Shown here piece by piece: positions 57,674-64,000 of a DNA stretch of 64,000 nt. Where the stretch lies: contig BIFP01000022.1 of NCBI GenBank assembly GCA_005402585.1, positions 310,001 to 374,000 of the forward strand, written 5' to 3'. Made by a program: the position numbers and the translations under genes. Numbering within the stretch: the stretch's first letter is position 1; each line of letters begins with the position of its first letter. This DNA comes from Micromonosporaceae bacterium KJ-029. GTDB taxonomy: Bacteria; Actinomycetota; Actinomycetes; Mycobacteriales; Micromonosporaceae. Below the pieces are notes generated by a model. It saw only the letters and a program-made list of their open reading frames with translations, was not told the origin of the DNA and did not search any database.

Positions 57674-60544
57674 CTACGGGCGGCTGCGCAGGAAGATGGC
57701 GCTGGCCTGGACCCGGGTGCGCACCTGGAGCTTGTCGAAGATGTGCGAGACGTGGACGCCGATGGTCCGTTCGCTGATGAACAACCGCTGGCCGATCTCC
57801 TTGTTGGTAAGGCCCTCGGCCACGGAAGCCAGTACCTCGCGCTCCCGGGCGGTCAGCGGGGCGAGCTCGTCGCCCTCCCCGGCCGGCCTCGCCGCCCCCG
57901 CCGGGGCACGCTCCTCCAACGCGACCCGGGCCCGGCCGGCGAGGGTACGGATCTCCTCGGTCAACGGCACCGCACCGAGGCCCTGCGCCACCTGGTACGC
58001 CTGGCGGAGCAGCTTGGCGGCGGTGGCGGCACGGCGACGGCGGGCCAACAGCGCCTCGGCCTGACGCAGCCGGGAGTAGGCCGCCGGATACGGGTGGTTG
58101 CGGTGGTCCCACTCGGCCGCCGCCCGCGCCCAGAGTTCCGGGTCCGCCCCGTCCAGACGGCTCACCTCGGCCGCGCAGAGCGCCAGGTACCCCTCGACCA
58201 CGTCGCGTACCGGCCGGGCCGCGCGCTCGCTCCGGCCGGCCACCCGGTCGGCGATCTCCCGCAGCCGGCGTACCGCGTTGTCGTCGACGGCGACGGTACG
58301 GCTGGCGTGCGCCTCGGCCTCGGCGCGCAGCCCGTGCCAGACCAGCACGGCGAGGATGACCAGGTCGTCGGAGCGGGTCTCGGTCAGGCCCCGCTGCACC
58401 GCGTGCCGGGCCACGTCGTGCCGCCCCTGCCACATGGCCAGCCCGGCACGCAGGGTGAGCAGGGGGATGACGTGCCGGGCACCGCCGCCGGCCAGCATGG
58501 TGGCCACCGCGTCCAGGTCCCGGTCGGCGGCCTCGACGTCGCCGTAGCCGACCGAGAGCCGGCAGCGGGCCAGCAGCAGCTCGACCGCGTCCGTGCCGGA
58601 GGGCCGGTGCCGCAGCGCCGCCGCGACGACCTTCTCCGCCTCGGCCCACTGCCCCACCCGGAACAGCCCGTTGGTGGCGATGGCCAGCAGCCGGGTCTCG
58701 TAGGTGCGGCCCAACCCCAGCTCGGCCACCCGCTCGGCGCCCCGGCGGGCCACCACCACCCCCTCCTCGAGGATGTTCAGCGGCCCGGTCAGCAACTCGG
58801 CCAGGTGCAGGTACGCGAGCGCGACATCCTCCGGCCGGCCGGCTCGCTCGGCGGTCGCCAGCGCCCGGCGCAGCACCGCCAGGCCGGCGTCCGGGTCCTG
58901 CCGGTACGCCTCGGAGAAGCCCAGCGCCATGCTGGCCCGCACCACCTCGGTGGTGGCCCCGTCGACCGGCTCGGCCAGCGCCAGCGCCTCCCGCGCCCGC
59001 CGGCCGGCGTCGGCGTACCGGCCCAGTTGCAGCAACAATTCGGCCAGGTGGGCGGCGGCGGTGGCCCGCTGCCGGGGTGTGCAGTCGGCGGCGTCCAGCG
59101 CGTGCTGGTACTCCGCCTCGGCCAGTGCCGACCGGCCGGCGGCGGTCAGGTAGCGGGCCCGGCGGATGTGCAGTTCACAGGCCGGGTGGTCGGTGCCGGC
59201 GGCGGCCAGCTCCTCCAGCAGGGCCAGCGCCCGGGCGTGCTCGCCGCAGTGGTGGGCTGCCTCGGCCGCGTGCCCCAACAGGGCGGTACGGTCCGCGCCG
59301 GGCAGCCCCTCGGCCAGTTGCACCGCCACCGACCAGTGCCGGTGCGCCTCGGCGTAGCCGTACAGCCGCTCGGCCTCCTCGGCGGCGGCCACCGCCGCGG
59401 GCAGCGCCCGCTCCGGTTCACCGGCCAGCCGCCAGTGGTGCGCCAGCCGCGCCTGGTGCAACTCACCCGGCGCCGAGGTCAGCGCCTCGGCGTAGCGCCG
59501 GTGCAGGAGCGCCCGCTCGGCGGGCAGCAGCTCGTCCTCCAGTACCTCGGCGACGAGCCGGTGCCGCAGCCGGTAGCCGTCGTGGGAACCGACCAGCAAC
59601 CGGTGGGAGACCGCCTCGCGGACCGCGTCGAGCAGGTCGTGCTCCGGCAGCCCGACCACGCGGGCGAGCAGCCAGTGCTCTACCGGTTCCACCCCGGCGG
59701 CGACCGCGTGCACGGCCCGGTGGGCCGGCTGGGGCAGGGCGTCCACCCGGGCCAGGAAGACCTCGCGCAGGGTGTCCGAAGGCCCGTCGCGGCCGTCGCG
59801 CAGATCCCGGGAGAGTTCCTCGACGACGAATGGGTTGCCGCCGCTGCGCTGCCAGAGCCGGTCGGCCGCCTCGGGGGCCAGCGGCCGGCACCCGACCGCC
59901 GCGGCGAGCTGCTCGGTGCCGGCCCGGTCCAGCGGAGCCAGGTCGATCACCCGCACCGACCGCAGCCGGCGCAGCTCGGTGAGCACCCGGCGCAGCGGGT
60001 GCGCCCCCTGCAACGACTCCGAACGCACCGCGGCGAGCACGGAGAGCTGGAGGTCGCCGAGACCGGCGAGCAGATAGAGCAGCAACTGGCGGGTGGTCCG
60101 GTCAACCCACTGCAGGTCGTCCAACACGAGCACCAGCGGACGGCCCCCGGCGATGACGTTCAGCCCGCGCGAGACCCGCTCCAGCAGAGCACCGGCGCCG
60201 TCCGGGCCGGCGGTGTCCTCGGCGAACACCCCGAGCAGCGCGCGGACCGAGGCGGCGGCCGGCGGGGCCAGGTCGGCGTCCAGGCGACGCAGGGCCTGGC
60301 GCAGTGGGTGCAACGGCGAGGCGTCGCCGATGTCCAGACAGGAGCCGGTCAGTACCAGGGCACCCCCGTCGCCCAGCCGCTCGCCGACCTCGCGCAGCAG
60401 GCGGGTCTTGCCCACCCCGCTCTCACCGGTGAGGAAGACCGCCGCCGTGTTTCCCGGCGCCACGTCGTCGAGCAGCGCGGCACGCATCGTCGCCACCAGG
60501 TCGTCCCGACCTACTAGCGGTGTGCCGTCCACGTCGCTGGCCAT
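57674..60544 (-). CDS. LAL-family LuxR-type transcriptional regulator (ATPase, TPR, HTH)
   Basis: Predicted 956 aa from ATG 60544 (an upstream GTG at 60574 is possible). Walker A GESGVGKTRLLREVGERL near residue 40, Walker B VLVLDDLQWVD, a STAND-type ATPase to about 340, a long helical TPR-like repeat region, and a C-terminal LuxR HTH (APLTAREREVLASVAEGLTNKEIGQRLFISERTIGVHV, about 890-945). Such large regulators sense a ligand through ATP-driven change; the target genes are unknown. TAGGCT lies 8 bases upstream of the ATG, consistent with a leaderless message. Confidence 0.93.
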   Translation of the reverse strand: MASDVDGTPLVGRDDLVATMRAALLDDVAPGNTAAVFLTGESGVGKTRLLREVGERLGDGGALVLTGSCLDIGDASPLHPLRQALRRLDADLAPPAAASVRALLGVFAEDTAGPDGAGALLERVSRGLNVIAGGRPLVLVLDDLQWVDRTTRQLLLYLLAGLGDLQLSVLAAVRSESLQGAHPLRRVLTELRRLRSVRVIDLAPLDRAGTEQLAAAVGCRPLAPEAADRLWQRSGGNPFVVEELSRDLRDGRDGPSDTLREVFLARVDALPQPAHRAVHAVAAGVEPVEHWLLARVVGLPEHDLLDAVREAVSHRLLVGSHDGYRLRHRLVAEVLEDELLPAERALLHRRYAEALTSAPGELHQARLAHHWRLAGEPERALPAAVAAAEEAERLYGYAEAHRHWSVAVQLAEGLPGADRTALLGHAAEAAHHCGEHARALALLEELAAAGTDHPACELHIRRARYLTAAGRSALAEAEYQHALDAADCTPRQRATAAAHLAELLLQLGRYADAGRRAREALALAEPVDGATTEVVRASMALGFSEAYRQDPDAGLAVLRRALATAERAGRPEDVALAYLHLAELLTGPLNILEEGVVVARRGAERVAELGLGRTYETRLLAIATNGLFRVGQWAEAEKVVAAALRHRPSGTDAVELLLARCRLSVGYGDVEAADRDLDAVATMLAGGGARHVIPLLTLRAGLAMWQGRHDVARHAVQRGLTETRSDDLVILAVLVWHGLRAEAEAHASRTVAVDDNAVRRLREIADRVAGRSERAARPVRDVVEGYLALCAAEVSRLDGADPELWARAAAEWDHRNHPYPAAYSRLRQAEALLARRRRAATAAKLLRQAYQVAQGLGAVPLTEEIRTLAGRARVALEERAPAGAARPAGEGDELAPLTAREREVLASVAEGLTNKEIGQRLFISERTIGVHVSHIFDKLQVRTRVQASAIFLRSRP

Positions 60545-60735
60545 GGCTCGCAGCCTAGTCACAGGCGCCCGCACCGTTCTACCGCCGAATCACGCCTGTC
60601 CTACACATCGCGTCGACAATGCGACCAATGGTTGCGCTCGGCCGACATACGTCGTTCTGCCGATCCGCCGTCAGACCGGGGGTGAAAGTCTCCGGACATC
60701 GTCGGCACCACGGGGGAGAGGCGGGTGCGGTCTCC

Positions 60736-63360
60736 ATGCCCATGTCCACCGTCGTCGCTGCTCCATTGTCGGTCAGGCGGATGCGCTGGCCGGTGACCGA
60801 GGAGAGGCGGACCGTCACCGTCCTCTTCGTCGACATCGTCGGCTCGACCGGGCTGGTCGAGCGGCTGGATCCGGAGGACGTCCGCGCCCTGCAACGGGTC
60901 TACTTCGGCACCGTCGCCCGCGTACTGCGGCGCTGGGACGGTGCGGTGGAGAAGTACGTCGGTGACGCCGTGATGGCGCTGTTCGGGGCGCGGACCGGCG
61001 ACGGGTGGGAGGCGTACCGGGCGGTGCGGGCCGGCCTGGAGATCCAGCGGGCGCTGGACCGTCGGCCGCTCGCCACCGCACCCGGCCTGAGGGTGCGGGT
61101 CGGGGTGGCCACCGGCGAGGCCGTGGTGGACCTCACGGTCGGGCACGACGGTGGGCACGGCGTGGCCAGCGGCGCGGTCATCACGCTGGCCGCCCGGTTG
61201 CAGGAGTACGCCCCGCCCGGCGGCGTGGCGGTCTGCCCGGCCACGCACCGGGCCGTGGCCGGGTTGATCGCTCAGCGTCGGGTGCCGGCGGTGGCGGTGG
61301 CCGGCAAGGCGCTGCCGGTCGACGTCTGGCACGTCACCGGCACCCTGCGGCCTCGGCCGGCACGGCCGGACGGTCCGCTGGTCGGCCGGCGCCGGGAGCT
61401 GGCCACCGCCCGGGAACAACTCGCCGAGGCGGTACGCGGACGCGGCCACCGGCGTCTGGTGCTGGCCGGACCGCCCGGGAGCGGGCGCAGCCGGTTGCTG
61501 CGCGAGCTGGTCCGTTCCACGCCCACGGTGGACGGAGTTCCGGTGCGCTGGTGCGTGGCGGCCTGCCCGCCGTACCCGGACGGACCGCTGGCGCCCGTCG
61601 CGGACCTGGTCCGTGGGCTGGCCGGGGCCCGCGTCACCGACGACCCCGAGGTGGTACGCCGCCAGCTGGCCACCGCCCTGGGTCGCCTGGTCCCGGCGGA
61701 GTGCCTGGCCCCGGCGCTGGACACGATGGACGGTCTGCTCGGTGCGGCCGGTGCCGTGGCGGGCGCCCGGGCGGCGGCCCACTGGCGGGACGTGCTGCTG
61801 AGCCTCGCCCGACGGCAACCGGTGGTGGTGGCCGTGGACGACCTCGACCGCGCCGCGCCGGCGCTGCGCCGTCACCTGGACACCCTGGTCGACCTGGCCA
61901 CGGCGGACGGCCTGCCGCTGGTGCTGGTCGCGACCGGCACCGAGGACACCGGCGATCCCGCCCGACCGGCGGCCCGGGTGGGGTTGCGTCCGCTCGACGC
62001 GGTGACCACCGGCCGGCTGCTGCGCCAACTGCTGCGCCGCACCGGGCGCCCGATCGGGCTGGTGCGTCAGCTGGTCCCGCTGGTCGGCGGCAACCCCGGG
62101 CACGCCGTGGCGTACGTGCGCGCGCTCGGCAGCGCCGACGCGGCGCGGCTGCCCGTCCCGGAGAGCGTCCGCCGGCTCGCCGAAGCCCGACTGGACCGCC
62201 TCGACGGCCCGCGACGGGCCGCCCTGATGGCCGTCGCCGCCCTCCCGCCGGGCTGCGCCGCGACCGAACTGGCCCGGGCGCTCGGCTGGCCGGTGGGCCA
62301 GGTGGAGTCCGCGCTGGACGCCCTGGCCGGGGCCGGTCTGCTGGTCCCGCTGCCGGCCGGCGGGCACGACTTCGTCGATCCGGTGCTGCGCCAGGTCGCC
62401 GGGGCCCGGCTGCCCCGGTCGGTACGGGCCACCTTCGCCCGCCGAGCCGCCACCGTGGCACCATCCGGGCCAGCAGGCTGCGCGACGACGGGACGCGCGG
62501 CGACGGCACAGCCGACGGCCTGCGCGGCGACGGCGCGACCGACGGGAATCGCGGTGCCGGCTCCGTCAGTGGGCGGCCAAAAAGGCCAGGACGCGGTCCC
62601 AGGTCAGGTCGGCGGCGACCGGATCGTGATCGGCCACGGTCGGGTCGGTGAACAGGTGTCCCGCCCCCGGGTAGCGGTACACCACGACCTCCGCACCGGC
62701 GGCGGTCATCTCCCGCTGCCACTTGTCCACCTCGTCGGAGGGGTCGTAGGCGTCCGGATCGGCCAGGTGCAGGTGGATCCGCAGGCCGGGCCGGACCGCC
62801 GCCGGAGAACCACCGGTGCCGTGCAACAGCAACAGGCCGGCGGTGGCGGGGCGCTCGGCCAGCAGCGCGCCGGCCACCCCGGCACCCATCGAGAACCCGG
62901 CGAGCACGGTGTCGGGCGGCAGCCCGTCGAGCGCTGCCCGGGCCCGGTCGAGGACGGTCTGCTGACCGATCCGGTCGAGCAGGGCGAAGCCCTCCTCGAC
63001 GGTGTCGACGGCCGGTACCCCGTACAGGTCGGGCGCGCGCACGTGGTGCCCGGCGGCGCGCAACCGGTCGGCGGCGGCCAGCACCGCCGGCCGCAGCCCG
63101 TACACGGAGTGGAAGAGCACGACGTGTCCCATCGGCACATCGTCCCCGAGACCCCTGACAGTGCGCGTCCCGGCGCGCGGAGAGCCCGGGCTGTCGGGTG
63201 GACTGCCGCTCCCGGGGTGTGGCGACCCGTTCCGGTGCCGCGGTTCAGCCGCGATCGGCGACCGCGGCCTGAGCGTCCGCGGCACCAGGGGCCGGCCGGA
63301 GGACGCGGCTGTGTCCACGGAACTCGGCGACGATCTCCCCACCCTCGCGGGTCACCGTGA
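60736..63360 (+). CDS. Adenylate/guanylate cyclase plus AAA ATPase protein, C-terminal part eroded or fused to antisense reading
   Basis: Predicted 874 aa from ATG 60736 (ATG 60742 possible). Class III cyclase domain at about 15-190: RRTVTVLFVDIVGSTGLV with one metal Asp, GDAVMALFGA with the second. A STAND-like ATPase follows (LAGPPGSGRSRLLRELVR, Walker A with Arg instead of Lys-Thr; VVVAVDDLDRAAP as Walker B), to about 575 (62460). After an Ala/Thr low-complexity stretch the frame simply stays open through the DNA opposite the dienelactone-hydrolase-like gene. The usual 300-400-residue TPR region is missing. The real end of the product is unknown; either a frameshift or a 3' deletion is likely. 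Confidence 0.6.
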   Translation: MPMSTVVAAPLSVRRMRWPVTEERRTVTVLFVDIVGSTGLVERLDPEDVRALQRVYFGTVARVLRRWDGAVEKYVGDAVMALFGARTGDGWEAYRAVRAGLEIQRALDRRPLATAPGLRVRVGVATGEAVVDLTVGHDGGHGVASGAVITLAARLQEYAPPGGVAVCPATHRAVAGLIAQRRVPAVAVAGKALPVDVWHVTGTLRPRPARPDGPLVGRRRELATAREQLAEAVRGRGHRRLVLAGPPGSGRSRLLRELVRSTPTVDGVPVRWCVAACPPYPDGPLAPVADLVRGLAGARVTDDPEVVRRQLATALGRLVPAECLAPALDTMDGLLGAAGAVAGARAAAHWRDVLLSLARRQPVVVAVDDLDRAAPALRRHLDTLVDLATADGLPLVLVATGTEDTGDPARPAARVGLRPLDAVTTGRLLRQLLRRTGRPIGLVRQLVPLVGGNPGHAVAYVRALGSADAARLPVPESVRRLAEARLDRLDGPRRAALMAVAALPPGCAATELARALGWPVGQVESALDALAGAGLLVPLPAGGHDFVDPVLRQVAGARLPRSVRATFARRAATVAPSGPAGCATTGRAATAQPTACAATARPTGIAVPAPSVGGQKGQDAVPGQVGGDRIVIGHGRVGEQVSRPRVAVHHDLRTGGGHLPLPLVHLVGGVVGVRIGQVQVDPQAGPDRRRRTTGAVQQQQAGGGGALGQQRAGHPGTHREPGEHGVGRQPVERCPGPVEDGLLTDPVEQGEALLDGVDGRYPVQVGRAHVVPGGAQPVGGGQHRRPQPVHGVEEHDVSHRHIVPETPDSARPGARRARAVGWTAAPGVWRPVPVPRFSRDRRPRPERPRHQGPAGGRGCVHGTRRRSPHPRGSP
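62566..63132 (-). CDS. Dienelactone-hydrolase-like alpha/beta hydrolase
   Basis: Predicted 188 aa from ATG 63132. HVVLFHSVYGLRPAVLAAADRLRAAGHHVRAPDLYGV begins the fold; the nucleophile elbow is GFSMGAGVAG with catalytic Ser, then YPGAGHLFTD with His and DPDAYDP acid side. Family members hydrolyse dienelactones or similar esters; the substrate here is open. It lies opposite the 3' part of the cyclase frame, and codon use supports this strand as the genuine gene. Confidence 0.88.
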   Translation of the reverse strand: MGHVVLFHSVYGLRPAVLAAADRLRAAGHHVRAPDLYGVPAVDTVEEGFALLDRIGQQTVLDRARAALDGLPPDTVLAGFSMGAGVAGALLAERPATAGLLLLHGTGGSPAAVRPGLRIHLHLADPDAYDPSDEVDKWQREMTAAGAEVVVYRYPGAGHLFTDPTVADHDPVAADLTWDRVLAFLAAH

Positions 63361-63691
63361 CGTCGTAGATCCCGCTGCGGCCGTACCGGGTGCGTTCGGT
63401 GGCTCGGGCGACCAGAACGTCCCCCTCCCGGGCCGGGCGGACGAAGGTGATCTCGCCGCCCGCGGCGACGGTGGCCGGGCCGTGGCTGTTGCAGGCCAGC
63501 GCGAAGGCGGTGTCGGCCAGCAGAAACACGAACCCGCCGTGGGCGATGCGGTGACCGTTGACCATGTCGCCGGTGATCCGCATGCGGGCTTCGGCGGCGC
63601 CACCGGCGGCGCTCACCAACTCGATACCGAGCCGGTTCGACGCGACGTCGGCGTCGAACATCTCGTGCGCGGCGGTGCGCTGGGGTTCCAC
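63245..63691 (-). CDS. paaI: PaaI-family hot-dog thioesterase
   Basis: Predicted 148 aa from the GTG at 63691, chosen because AGGAG sits 4 bases upstream and the length fits PaaI (about 140-150); the open frame continues to 63865 with no support. Hot-dog fold: MFDADVASNRLGIELVSAAGG, NGHRIAHGGFVFLLADTAFALACN with the active-site Asp, and GEITFVRPAREGDVLVARATE. It would hydrolyse phenylacetyl-CoA-type thioesters. No other phenylacetate genes are visible upstream in the window. Confidence 0.88.
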   Translation of the reverse strand: MEPQRTAAHEMFDADVASNRLGIELVSAAGGAAEARMRITGDMVNGHRIAHGGFVFLLADTAFALACNSHGPATVAAGGEITFVRPAREGDVLVARATERTRYGRSGIYDVTVTREGGEIVAEFRGHSRVLRPAPGAADAQAAVADRG

Positions 63692-63835
63692 CTGGCTCCT
63701 GGATCCGATCGGCAGGGCGTCCCGCCCTCGGACGGACATCATGTCACTGCCGACCAGCCGGAAAGGCGCCGGCCGGGTCGCATCGACGGCGCCGATCCGA
63801 CCCGGCCCGATCATCGCGTTGCCACTCTCTCGTAC

Positions 63836-63852
63836 TTGCAAATTATTGGCAA
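63836..63852. promoter_or_regulatory. Near-perfect 17-bp palindrome in the divergent promoter region
   Basis: TTGCAAATTATTGGCAA: arms TTGCAAAT and ATTGGCAA match at 7 of 8 positions around a central T. It is A/T-rich in a GC-rich genome and lies 43 bases before the 63896 gene and about 145 bases before paaI. It is probably the binding site of a dimeric regulator such as a MarR- or TetR-type repressor. Confidence 0.55.
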
Positions 63853-63895
63853 CAACTCTGGACAAGGCCCCCCTGACGTAACTAGCTTGTGCGAC

Positions 63896-64000
63896 ATGAG
63901 TCCTTACATCACCGATGCCGCCGCCTGGCAGGAGAGCTGGGATCGGCAGCAGGAGGCGTACCTACCGGACCGGGAGCACCGGTTCGAGGTCATGCTCGAC
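63896..64000 (+). CDS. Start of a class I SAM-dependent methyltransferase-like gene (partial)
   Basis: Only the first 35 codons are in the window. The peptide begins MSPYITDAAAWQESWDRQQ and continues through a DREHRFEVMLD segment, similar to the N-terminal helix of many actinobacterial methyltransferases (Trp-rich, ending just before the SAM-binding strand). The frame runs off the edge, so motif I is not visible and the call is a guess from the N-terminus. It is divergent from paaI. Confidence 0.45.
   Translation, partial: MSPYITDAAAWQESWDRQQEAYLPDREHRFEVMLD

Noticed and set aside
63692..63865. N-terminal extension of PaaI
   Set aside because: It would add about 58 residues with no counterpart in the family. 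AGGAG-CCAG-GTG at 63691 is a clear start.

Overview
The window reads as chromosomal DNA of a high-GC filamentous actinomycete, most likely a Micromonospora or close relative. The reasons are the very GC-rich codon use, lsr2, an HspR-type box upstream of lon, a spore-pigment-type type II polyketide cluster with a SARP regulator, many CBM13/ricin-type secreted enzymes, and many GTG starts. No tRNA, rRNA, CRISPR array, transposase or phage gene is visible.

Layout. (1) 1-12.5 kb is a polysaccharide-use island. It holds the end of an ECF sigma factor gene, a secreted GH10 xylanase, a secreted CBM13 plus CE1-type (feruloyl or acetyl-xylan) esterase, a FadR-type GntR repressor divergent from a sugar ABC importer (lipoprotein plus two permeases, no ATPase) with an enolase-superfamily enzyme, and a secreted beta-helix enzyme with a ricin domain. 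(2) 12.6-22.4 kb holds housekeeping and conserved genes: lon, lsr2, two unknown proteins, a metal-receptor-fold protein, DoxX, FKBP, a STAS protein and an L,D-transpeptidase. (3) 22.6-27 kb is a branched-chain 2-oxoacid dehydrogenase operon (E1alpha, E1beta, E2) with a divergent Lrp/AsnC regulator. (4) 27-35 kb holds a LigD-type polymerase-domain protein, an acyltransferase, a subtilisin, a phosphoesterase, glyA behind a ZTP riboswitch, and small conserved genes. (5) 35-38.4 kb is a three-gene VTC / DUF4956 / CotH operon, followed by a glycosidase or sialidase-like gene remnant.

(6) 39.1-50.5 kb is the specialised-metabolism locus. A long minus-strand operon encodes a TcmI cyclase, carboxyltransferase, BCCP, biotin carboxylase, an ACP-aromatase fusion, a cupin, KS-alpha, KS-beta/CLF and an ABM-family monooxygenase. 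Facing away from it are a SARP regulator, a second TcmI cyclase and an FAD monooxygenase. The gene content and the divergent hydroxylase match whiE-type spore pigment clusters, with a built-in acetyl-CoA carboxylase that would supply malonyl-CoA. (7) 50.7-64 kb holds an HhH membrane protein, a small membrane protein, a secreted beta-helix protein, a large APC permease, DUF5995, a LAL-type LuxR regulator, an adenylate-cyclase/ATPase gene with an eroded 3' end, a dienelactone-hydrolase-like gene, a PaaI thioesterase and the start of a methyltransferase.

The least expected feature is an 80-bp repeat family at three gene junctions (24.1, 40.7 and 57.4-57.6 kb). At the first two it sits exactly between one gene's stop codon and the next gene's start codon. 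Copies carry a hairpin with a compensatory base-pair change. The strongest protein-level oddities are the ACP-aromatase fusion, the chain-length factor with Ser in place of the usual Gln, and an enolase-superfamily enzyme that seems to lack the His-Asp dyad.
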